A stretch of 64,000 nucleotides of DNA, from NCBI RefSeq assembly GCF_900110955.1, contig NZ_FOFR01000002.1:620001-684000 (forward strand), given 5' to 3'. Positions 1-6,645 of this stretch are shown here, one piece after another. The notes beneath the pieces were generated by a model that was not told the origin of the DNA, did no database searches, and worked only from the letters and a program-made list of their open reading frames with translations. The position numbers and the translations under genes were made by a program. Every line of letters starts with the position of its first letter. Position 1 is the stretch's first letter. This DNA is from Lentzea xinjiangensis. Its GTDB lineage: Bacteria; Actinomycetota; Actinomycetes; Mycobacteriales; Pseudonocardiaceae.

Positions 1-306
1 CTGCTCTTCGGCGTCGTGAACTCGGTGATCCTCGCGCTTCAGCTCTTCACGCAGGCGGTCGTCGCGGGGTCGGCCGGCTCGGGAGCGGCGGACGCGACCG
101 GCTCGACCAAGTACCTCGGCTTCCCGGACAACTCCACGCTGACGTTCCCGGTCTACCTCTACACACAGGGCTTCCGCTACTTCGACATGGGCTACGCGGC
201 CGCGATGGCCACCGTCCTGTTCGTCATCTCGTTCGCCGTGACCATCGTGCTGGTCCAGCGGATGCGCAAGAACTCCACCGCCGAGGAAGGAGGCCCGGGA
301 GCATGA
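1..306 (+). CDS. Sugar ABC transporter permease, MalF type (3' end only)
   Basis: The first 101 codons in frame 1 are the C-terminal end of an inner-membrane permease; the start lies before the window. A hydrophobic segment near the end (AAAMATVLFVISFAVTIVLV) followed by a short charged tail (QRMRKN) is the usual last helix of MalF/UgpA-type permeases. The stop codon overlaps the ATG of the next permease gene by four bases (ATGA), so the two are translationally coupled and should form one heterodimeric membrane channel for an oligosaccharide. The substrate cannot be read from this fragment. Confidence 0.8.
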   Translation: MLFGVVNSVILALQLFTQAVVAGSAGSGAADATGSTKYLGFPDNSTLTFPVYLYTQGFRYFDMGYAAAMATVLFVISFAVTIVLVQRMRKNSTAEEGGPGA

Positions 307-1196
307 CCGCCACGCTGACCAAACCACCGGTCGACGCACCAGCGGACCCGGTGCGGCCGCGCCGCGAGCGCAACGCCGGCGGCCTCCTGCACTGGGTCGC
401 CACGCACGCGATCGGCCTCGCACTCGGCCTGATGTTCGCCACGCCCGTCGTGTTCGTCTTCCTCACCGCGGTGATGTCGGACGACCAGGCGTTCACCGCG
501 GACCTGTGGCCGCGCGAGTGGCACTGGGAGAACTTCGTCGAGGTCTTCGACAAGGCCCCGCTGCTGCGGTACCTGGTCAACAGCCTCACCTACTCGCTGC
601 TCGCGACGCTCGGCATGCTGATCTCGTCGATCCCCGCCGCCTACGCGCTGGCGAAGCTGCGGTGGCGCGGGCGGAACGTGGCCTTCCTGCTCGTCATCGG
701 CGCGATGATGCTGCCGCCGCAGGTCGTGGCCGTGCCGCTGTACGACACCTGGTCCTCGCTGGGCCTGACGGGCACGCTGTGGCCGTTGATCGTGCCGTAC
801 TTCCTGTTCGACGCGTTCAGCATCTTCCTGCTGCGCCAGTTCATGCTCACCATCCCGCAGTCCTACGTGGACGCCGCGCGGGTGGACGGCTGCTCGGAGT
901 TCCAGACGCTGGTGCGGATCATCGTGCCGATGGCCAAGCCCGGCATCGCGGCCACGGCGCTGTTCTGCTTCCTCTTCACCTGGAACGACTACTTCGGTCC
1001 GCTGCTCTACACCGGCGAGGTCAAGGACCAGTGGACGTTGTCGCTGGCGCTGGCGACGTTCAAGGGCATGCACATCGTGCAGTGGAACTCGTCGATGGCG
1101 GTGACGTTCCTGACGATGATCCCGGCCGTCGTGCTCTTCGTCTTCGCCCAGAAGTCGTTCGTCAAGGGAATCACGTTCACGGGAGTCAAGGGTTGA
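303..1196 (+). CDS. Sugar ABC transporter permease, MalG type
   Basis: A 297-residue inner-membrane protein, normal length for the MalG/binding-protein-dependent permease family, with about six hydrophobic segments. The cytoplasmic EAA-type loop that docks the ATPase is at about residues 187-213 (SYVDAARVDG...PMAKPG). The start is fixed by the ATGA overlap with the upstream permease. No ATPase gene is adjacent; in actinobacteria such importers often share a MsiK-type ATPase, and one is encoded at 40627-41721. The stop codon (1194-1196) coincides with the end of an insertion element, which separates this gene from the glycosidase and kinase genes that probably belong to the same operon. Confidence 0.9.
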   Translation: MTATLTKPPVDAPADPVRPRRERNAGGLLHWVATHAIGLALGLMFATPVVFVFLTAVMSDDQAFTADLWPREWHWENFVEVFDKAPLLRYLVNSLTYSLLATLGMLISSIPAAYALAKLRWRGRNVAFLLVIGAMMLPPQVVAVPLYDTWSSLGLTGTLWPLIVPYFLFDAFSIFLLRQFMLTIPQSYVDAARVDGCSEFQTLVRIIVPMAKPGIAATALFCFLFTWNDYFGPLLYTGEVKDQWTLSLALATFKGMHIVQWNSSMAVTFLTMIPAVVLFVFAQKSFVKGITFTGVKG

Positions 1197-2406
1197 CTTC
1201 CTCCCGCTCGTGCACGAGGAGATTCCCACGGCTCGCGCCGCGGGGTTTCTGCTTCGTCGCCGACAGCCCGCCCGGAGTGTTCCGTTGAGGTCTTACACCG
1301 GCTCCACAGACCGACACCGCCAGCCCCGCGGCCAAGATGTTGCGTGCCGCGTTCACGTCCCGATCATGGGTCGTGCCGCAGCCACAGGTCCACGTGCGCA
1401 CGTGCAGCGGCATCGTCGGCGCGAGCACGCCGCAGATCGAGCACAGCTTGGACGACGGGAACCAGCGATCAACCACGATCACTTGCCGTCCGTACCAGCC
1501 GGCTTTGTACTCCAGCAACTGCCGGAACTGTCGCCATCCCGCGTCACCGATGGCGCGGGCCAGGCTCCGGTTGCGAACCATGTTGGACACGGCCAGGTCC
1601 TCGATCACGAGCGTTTGGGTCTCACGCACGAGCCGAGTGGTGACCTTGTGCAGGAAGTCCGATCGCCGGTCGGCGATCCGGGCGTGCACGCGAGCGACTC
1701 CGACGCGTGCCCTGGCCCGGTTGCGGCTGCCCTTCTGCTTGCGGCACAGGGCTCGCTGGGCCCTCGCCAGCGCGGTCCGGTCCCGGCGTCCGTGCCGGGG
1801 ATTGCCGATCTTCTCGCCGGTCGACAGCACCAGCAGGTGATCGATGCCGACGTCGATCCCGACCACGGAATCCACCACGGGCAGCGGAGTCACGCTCGGG
1901 TCTTCGCACAGCATGGACACGAACCAGCGGCCTGCCGCGTCCCGCGACACGGTCACCGTCGAGGGCACTGCCCCCTCGGGCAGTGGCCGCGACCAACGGA
2001 TGTCCAGCGGCTCGGCCATCTTGGCCAGCGTCAGCGCGCCATCCCGCCAGCGGAAGGCCGAGCGCGTGTACTCGGCACTGGCGCGCGACTTCTTGCGCGA
2101 CTTGAACCGCGGATGCCTGGCACGCTTGGCGAAGAAGCCCGCGAAAGCCATCTGCAAATGTCGCAGCGTCTGCTGGAGCGGTACCGCCGACACCTCGTTG
2201 AGGAACGCCAGCTCCTCGGTGCGCTTCCAGGCAGTCAGCAGCGCCGAAGTGGCGCCGTAACCGATCCGTTCCCCGCGCTGCGCCCATGCCTCGGCACGAA
2301 CGTGCAACGCCAGGTTGTAGACCCTGCGGACACATCCGAACGTGCGCGACAGCTCCACAGCCTGCGTCTCGCTCGGGTAGAAGCGATACCGGAACGCACG
2401 CTTCAC
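1186..2406 (-). CDS. tnpB: TnpB RNA-guided nuclease (OrfB family)
   Basis: A 406-residue protein with the full TnpB architecture: N-terminal OrfB helix-turn-helix region from about residue 1, and a split RuvC nuclease with catalytic D185 (VGIDVG), E269 (VIED) and D350 (HDRD). A zinc-binding motif C322-x2-C325...C341-x-C343 interrupts the last RuvC segment. All three acidic residues are present, so the nuclease looks intact. Start is GTG 2406; no TnpA gene accompanies it. The last codons run past the element end and overlap the tail of the permease gene on the other strand. Confidence 0.92.
   Translation of the reverse strand: MKRAFRYRFYPSETQAVELSRTFGCVRRVYNLALHVRAEAWAQRGERIGYGATSALLTAWKRTEELAFLNEVSAVPLQQTLRHLQMAFAGFFAKRARHPRFKSRKKSRASAEYTRSAFRWRDGALTLAKMAEPLDIRWSRPLPEGAVPSTVTVSRDAAGRWFVSMLCEDPSVTPLPVVDSVVGIDVGIDHLLVLSTGEKIGNPRHGRRDRTALARAQRALCRKQKGSRNRARARVGVARVHARIADRRSDFLHKVTTRLVRETQTLVIEDLAVSNMVRNRSLARAIGDAGWRQFRQLLEYKAGWYGRQVIVVDRWFPSSKLCSICGVLAPTMPLHVRTWTCGCGTTHDRDVNAARNILAAGLAVSVCGAGVRPQRNTPGGLSATKQKPRGASRGNLLVHEREEVNP
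1193..1330 (-). ncRNA. Candidate omega RNA (reRNA) at the tnpB 3' end
   Basis: In studied IS605-family TnpB systems the guide RNA scaffold overlaps the 3' end of tnpB and the right end of the element, and the guide is the flanking DNA just past the right end. Here that interval includes the CTCGTGCACGAG hairpin and ends at TCAA (1196-1193). The first guide bases would then be minus-strand DNA from position 1192 downward, the 3' end of the permease gene. The 5' limit is arbitrary. No transcript evidence is available, so this is inference from the family. Confidence 0.35.
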
Positions 2407-2430
2407 CTGCCCATTCGCCGTTCACAAGCT
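1193..2430 (-). mobile_element. TnpB-only IS200/IS605-like element (IS1341 type)
   Basis: The element contains only tnpB, with no TnpA transposase. The right end, read on the minus strand, has an imperfect hairpin around the palindrome CTCGTGCACGAG (1207-1218) and ends in TCAA at 1196-1193, the classical right cleavage tetranucleotide of the IS605 group. The left boundary is uncertain. A TTGAT on the minus strand at 2435-2431 resembles the known ISDra2 target and is used as the tentative edge, only 24 bases before the tnpB start. A TnpB-only element would need a TnpA from elsewhere to move. No target duplication is expected or seen. Confidence 0.6.
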
Positions 2431-2449
2431 ATCAAGCCGTTGCTCGACC

Positions 2450-2464
2450 CCACCGGGCCGGTGG
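2450..2464. other. Small perfect hairpin upstream of the GH4 gene
   Basis: CCACCG-GGC-CGGTGG forms a six-pair stem with a three-base loop between the TnpB element and the GH4 gene. It has no T tract. It may belong to the element's left end or to the leader of the glycosidase gene. The rest of 2407-2570 holds no gene; a GAAGGA ribosome site precedes the ATG at 2571. Confidence 0.4.
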
Positions 2465-2570
2465 CTGAACACCACGGCGCGTTGACGGCTGACCGGCGAT
2501 CTGCGCCCTGTTCAGCAGGGGTTCGTCTCCTCCCCGCCCCGTCGGACGGAATCTTCTCGAAGGACTGCAC

Positions 2571-3839
2571 ATGAAACTCACCGTCGTCGGAGGCGGTTCC
2601 ACCTACACACCCGAGCTGGTCGACGGCATCGCCGGCCGTCGCACCAGCCTGGCGGTGGACGAGATCGTCCTGGTCGACCCGGACGAGCACCGCTTGGGCA
2701 TCGTCGGCCCGTTCAGCCGCCGCCTGCTGGAGCACGCGGGCCACCCGGCGAAGGTGCGCACCACCACGTCGCTCGAAGAGGGCGTCGAGGGTGCGGCCGC
2801 GGTGCTGCTGCAACTGCGCGTGGGCGGCCAGAAGGCTCGCGCGTCGGACGAGACGTTCCCGTTGGCCTGCGGATGCGTCGGCCAGGAGACCACCGGCGCG
2901 GGAGGTCTCGCGAAGGCCCTGCGGACCGTGCCGGTGGTCCTGGACATCGCGGACGAGGTTCGCCGGATCGCCGGGCCGGACACCTGGATCGTGAACTTCA
3001 CGAACCCGGTCGGCATCGTGACGCGCGCCCTGCTGCAGGCCGGTCACCGGGCGATCGGCCTGTGCAACGTGGCGATCACGTTCCAGCGCTGGACCTCCGC
3101 GCTGCTCGGCGTCGATCCGTCCACTGTGGAGCTGGAGCACGTCGGCCTGAACCACCTGACGTGGGAGCGCGGCGTGCTCGTCGACGGCGTCGACCGCCTG
3201 CCGGAGCTGCTGGCCGACCACGTCGAGGGCCTGGCGGAGCACATCGGCATCGACGGCGCGCTGATGCGGCGCCTGAACATGGTGCCGTCGTACTACCTGA
3301 ACTACTTCTACAACCACGACGCCGTGCTGCAGAAGCAGCTCGGCTCACCACCGCGCGCCGAGGTCGTCGCGGCGGTCGAGGAGGAGCTGCTCGACATCTA
3401 CCGCGACCCGTCGGTCGTGACGAAGCCGGACCAGCTCGGGCAGCGCGGCGGTGCGTACTACTCCGAGGCGGCCGTGCAGCTCGTGCACGCCCTGACCGGT
3501 GGCGCGGGCGCCGAGCGGCACGTGGTGAACGTGCGGAACAACGGCGCCCTGCCGTTCCTGCCGGACGACGCCGTGGTCGAAGTGTCGTCCACTGTGGACT
3601 CATCCGGTGGCGTGCCGCTGCCGGTCCGCCCCGTGGAACCGGCCATCTCCGGCCTGATCTCGCACGTGACCGCGTACGAGCACCTGGCTCTGGAGGCGGC
3701 GGTCCGCGGTGGCCGCGACCGGGTGGCGAACGCGCTGCTCGCCCACCCGCTGATCGGCCAGCACGCCATCGCGGACCGGCTGGCCGACGAGCTGATCGCG
3801 CAGAACCGCGACCTGCTGCCGTGGGTGAAGGGAGCTTGA
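2571..3839 (+). CDS. Family 4 glycosidase, 6-phospho-beta-glucosidase type
   Basis: 422 residues, normal for GH4. GH4 enzymes act in the cytoplasm on phosphorylated glycosides by an NAD+- and Mn2+-dependent redox-elimination mechanism. The N-terminal Rossmann motif is VVGGGSTYTPEL (residues 5-16). The metal-binding cysteine lies in GLCN (C165) and the metal-binding histidine in GLNHL (H195); FTNPVGIVT is also typical. The gene lies just upstream of a BadF-type sugar kinase and downstream of sugar permeases, suggesting import, phosphorylation and cleavage of a disaccharide. Whether the substrate is a beta-glucoside or an amino-sugar disaccharide cannot be told from sequence. Confidence 0.9.
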   Translation: MKLTVVGGGSTYTPELVDGIAGRRTSLAVDEIVLVDPDEHRLGIVGPFSRRLLEHAGHPAKVRTTTSLEEGVEGAAAVLLQLRVGGQKARASDETFPLACGCVGQETTGAGGLAKALRTVPVVLDIADEVRRIAGPDTWIVNFTNPVGIVTRALLQAGHRAIGLCNVAITFQRWTSALLGVDPSTVELEHVGLNHLTWERGVLVDGVDRLPELLADHVEGLAEHIGIDGALMRRLNMVPSYYLNYFYNHDAVLQKQLGSPPRAEVVAAVEEELLDIYRDPSVVTKPDQLGQRGGAYYSEAAVQLVHALTGGAGAERHVVNVRNNGALPFLPDDAVVEVSSTVDSSGGVPLPVRPVEPAISGLISHVTAYEHLALEAAVRGGRDRVANALLAHPLIGQHAIADRLADELIAQNRDLLPWVKGA

Positions 3840-3844
3840 CGACG

Positions 3845-4855
3845 ATGACCGACCGGGTGCTGGCCATCGACGGCGGCAACAGCAAGACCGCCGTCCTGCT
3901 GGTCGACGCGAACGGCAAGGTGCTGGCGCAGGTCCGCGGCCCCGGCGCCCCGCCGCAGACCGTGGGCATGAAGCGCGGCCTGGACGTGTTCGAAGGCCTG
4001 GCCCGCGAAGCCGCGGCCCAGGCGGGCCTGTCCCCCGACGAGCCGATCGCCACGCACACCGCCGCCTACCTGGCGGGAGCCGACCTCCCCCGCGAGGAGG
4101 AGGACCTGACGCGAGCGATCACCGAACGGGGCTGGTCCCCCTCGGTGGTGGTCGGCAACGACACGTTCGCCCTGCTGAGGTCCGGCACGGCGGCCGGCGT
4201 GGGCGTGGCGGTGGTCTGCGGCGCCGGCATCAACGCCGTGGGCGTGGCAGCCGACGGCCGAACCCACCGCTTCCCCGCCCTGGGCCCGATCTCCGGCGAC
4301 TGGGGCGGCGGCGGCCACCTGGGCGAGCAGGCCCTCTGGCTGGCGGTCCGAGCGGAGGACGGCAGGGGCAGGCCCACCGAACTGCTCCCCGCCCTGCTCC
4401 AGCACTACGGCGAGTCCTCGATCCTCGACGTGGTGGAGAAACTCCACTTCGAGGAGGTCAGGTTCGACCCGCACGTCCTCTGCCCGATCCTGTTCGAGGT
4501 GGCGGCGGCAGGCGACGCCGTGGCACAAACGGTGGTCGATCGCCTGATCGAGGAGATCGTCCTGCTTTCCACCGTGTCCCTGCGAAAGCTGGACCTGGTG
4601 AACGACGCCGTGGACGTGGTCCTGGGCGGCGGCGTCATGACCGGCACGGGCGACACCGTCCTGGTCCCGGTCCGCGAGCAGGTCCTGAGAATCGCCCCCG
4701 CGGCCAGGGTGAGGGTGGTCGACCTCCCCCCGGTGGTGGGCGCCGCCCTGCTGGGCCTGGACACCATCGGCGCCGCACCGGCCGCGGAACTGCGCCTGCG
4801 CTCGGCCTACGACGACCACGTCCCCACCTCCCTGAACGTGGCCGCCAGCGGCTGA
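3845..4855 (+). CDS. BadF/BadG-type sugar kinase (N-acetylglucosamine kinase-like)
   Basis: 336 residues of the ASKHA (actin-like ATPase) fold. The phosphate-1 loop IDGGNSKTAV is at residues 8-17, a second phosphate-binding segment around VCGAGINAVG, and a glycine-rich adenosine segment VVLGGGVMTG near residue 260. Members of this group phosphorylate N-acetylglucosamine or related sugars with ATP. ATG 3845 follows the GH4 stop by five bases, so the two genes are almost certainly one operon. The specificity is not proven; the neighbour argues for producing a phosphosugar for the GH4 enzyme. Confidence 0.85.
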   Translation: MTDRVLAIDGGNSKTAVLLVDANGKVLAQVRGPGAPPQTVGMKRGLDVFEGLAREAAAQAGLSPDEPIATHTAAYLAGADLPREEEDLTRAITERGWSPSVVVGNDTFALLRSGTAAGVGVAVVCGAGINAVGVAADGRTHRFPALGPISGDWGGGGHLGEQALWLAVRAEDGRGRPTELLPALLQHYGESSILDVVEKLHFEEVRFDPHVLCPILFEVAAAGDAVAQTVVDRLIEEIVLLSTVSLRKLDLVNDAVDVVLGGGVMTGTGDTVLVPVREQVLRIAPAARVRVVDLPPVVGAALLGLDTIGAAPAAELRLRSAYDDHVPTSLNVAASG

Positions 4856-4885
4856 CCCAGCCCCCTCTGGAGGCGATGACCGGCA

Positions 4886-4944
4886 CCGGAAACGCGGGGC
4901 CCCCGCGTTCCCCTGAGGGGAACGCGGGGGCCCCGCGTTTCCGG
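4886..4944. repeat. Nested GC palindrome, copy 1
   Basis: A perfect 28-base inverted repeat with a TGA loop (arms 4886-4913 and 4917-4944). Each arm contains the near-palindrome AACGCGGGGCCCCCGCGTT. It lies between two convergent genes and could stop transcription from both sides or form a cruciform. Related copies are at 15636-15696 and 48777-48829. Confidence 0.9.
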
Positions 4945-5059
4945 CCCAAGCCCACTGCCCGGGCGACGCCGCAGGCCAGCCGTCTTGCCCCAATGAGGCG
5001 TCGGCTCCCGACATCGCGAGTGACAAGTACGAAGTGGCCACGTACGAACCAGAAAAGCC

Positions 5060-5554
5060 CTAAGGCACCGCCACAACCGACTCAGAAGGCTCAACCGACA
5101 AAACCGGCCCAGCGGACACACCAGGCAACTCCGAAGGCAGAACAGTCGTCCCCATGACGCTCTCCCGAACCACCGGCACCTCCGGAGTGACCACAGGCGT
5201 GGAATGCGGCGGCGAGGTGGTCACCACCGGCCGACCGGCCGATGACGCCCGGGAGGACGACCGCGCCGCCACGGTGGCGGAAGGGGTGAACTCCATGGGC
5301 GGCTGATCCCCTCCCACCACGGAGGGTTCGGACGGAGCAGCCCCGGACGGCTCCCCGAGCCGGGCGGCCGGCCCGGTGCTCAGGACCACCCCGGCGAGAG
5401 CCCCGGCTGTGACAAGCGCTACGCCAAGAGAAATGGAGGGAAGCGGCAAACCAGAACGCACCCGGCAGAAGGTAGCGATCGAACTGGACGAATCCCCCGA
5501 ACTCACTCGAGCTTCCCTCGATCGAGTGGTAAAAGAATCGTCACCCACAGCCAT
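5060..5554 (-). CDS. Small single-pass membrane protein of unknown function
   Basis: A 164-residue predicted protein from ATG 5554, preceded by GTAGGG as a ribosome site. It has a polar Ser/Arg-rich N-terminus of about 38 residues, one hydrophobic segment at about 40-60 (ISLGVALVTAGALAGVVL) and an extracytoplasmic tail rich in Ser, Pro, Thr and Val. This layout suggests a membrane-anchored surface or regulatory protein. I recognise no family. It is convergent with the kinase gene, separated by palindrome copy 1. Low-complexity composition leaves some doubt that it is a real gene. Confidence 0.55.
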   Translation of the reverse strand: MAVGDDSFTTRSREARVSSGDSSSSIATFCRVRSGLPLPSISLGVALVTAGALAGVVLSTGPAARLGEPSGAAPSEPSVVGGDQPPMEFTPSATVAARSSSRASSAGRPVVTTSPPHSTPVVTPEVPVVRESVMGTTVLPSELPGVSAGPVLSVEPSESVVAVP

Positions 5555-5717
5555 GAACCCTACGATGCCGTAACCGACGGTGGCGTAACCAGCGGTTGTT
5601 TGTGCATGCTGACCAGTCGCCCGCGGCCGAAAGCCGCCGACGAAACCGGGAAAGCGGACCCGCGGACGCGACCGGGGCCGCAGAATCGGGCGAGGAGTGC
5701 GCAAGAAGGGGGATGTT

Positions 5718-6500
5718 GTGCTGCTGCGATGGAACAGTCTGGTGGCCCTGGGGGACAGCTTCACCGAGGGCATGGACGACCCTGGACCCGGAGACACCTA
5801 CCTGGGCTGGGCGGACCGCCTGGCCAGCATGATCGCGCAGAACGCGCCGGGCTTCCGGTACGCCAACTTCGCGATCAGGGGCAAGATGCTGCAGGAGATC
5901 ATCGACGAGCAGGTGCCGCTCGCGATCTCCCTCAAGCCCGACCTCGTCACGTTCTGCGGGGGCGGCAACGACATCCTCGTGCCCAACAGCGACCCGGACG
6001 CGCTGGCCGAGGTCTACGAGGTGGCGGTGGCGGACCTCCGGGCCGCCGGCTGCGACGTCGTGATCTTCACCGGCTTCGACACGCGCAGCACGCCCCTGCT
6101 CAGGAGCCTGCGGGGCAAGGTGGCGATCTACAACGCGCACCTGTGGTCGATCGCCGAGCGCTACCACTGCCGGATGGTCGACCTCTGGTCGATGCACGTG
6201 CTGCACGACCGTCGCGCGTGGAGCGCCGACCGGCTGCACCTCTCGCCGGAGGGGCACCAGCGGGTCGCTCTCAAGGCCGCCGAGGTGCTCGGGCTGACGA
6301 ACGACCAGGCGTGGAGCGAGCCGTGGCCCGCACTTGTGCACACCGACTGGGTCACGCAGCGCAAGGCCGACCTGAAATGGGCGCGCGAGCACGTGGTGCC
6401 GTGGATCGGCAGGCAGTTGCGGGGTGAGTCCATGGGCGACGGCCTGGTGCCGAAGCGGCCGGAGCTGCTGCCGTTCGCGCTGTGCGCGGAGGAGAGCTAG
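5718..6500 (+). CDS. SGNH/GDSL-family hydrolase
   Basis: 260 residues from GTG 5718, chosen because AAGAAGGGGG lies just upstream; GTG 5697 is an alternative. The SGNH blocks are present: ALGDSFTEG with nucleophile S14, GGGND with N84 and D85, and DRLHLSPEG with D171 and H174. Such enzymes are esterases, lipases or carbohydrate O-deacetylases. No signal peptide is seen, so it is probably cytoplasmic. It stands alone and ends in a strong terminator facing the SARP gene. The natural substrate is unknown. Confidence 0.85.
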   Translation: MLLRWNSLVALGDSFTEGMDDPGPGDTYLGWADRLASMIAQNAPGFRYANFAIRGKMLQEIIDEQVPLAISLKPDLVTFCGGGNDILVPNSDPDALAEVYEVAVADLRAAGCDVVIFTGFDTRSTPLLRSLRGKVAIYNAHLWSIAERYHCRMVDLWSMHVLHDRRAWSADRLHLSPEGHQRVALKAAEVLGLTNDQAWSEPWPALVHTDWVTQRKADLKWAREHVVPWIGRQLRGESMGDGLVPKRPELLPFALCAEES

Positions 6501-6512
6501 CAAGAGCAGAGA

Positions 6513-6548
6513 GCCCGACCGGCACTCTCCCCCGAATGCCGGTCGGGC
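6513..6548. terminator. Bidirectional terminator between convergent genes
   Basis: A perfect 12-pair stem, GCCCGACCGGCA with TGCCGGTCGGGC and a 12-base loop, between the ends of the SGNH hydrolase and the SARP regulator. Confidence 0.85.
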
Positions 6549-6645
6549 CTTCCAGGTGCAGGCGCCTTACCCCCTCGGTAATCCCCCACTCGGCGACCTG
6601 CACGTCCAACATCCCATGTTTTGGGACCAGTCGACTAAACGCCCG

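Noticed and set aside
2873-4855. A 660-residue fusion of an Arg/Ala-rich protein with the sugar kinase
   Set aside because: The first part is the out-of-frame shadow of the GH4 gene. The kinase starts at ATG 3845.
4876-5157. A gene running through palindrome copy 1
   Set aside because: It reads through the inverted repeat and the antisense of the membrane-protein gene; composition is unlike a protein.
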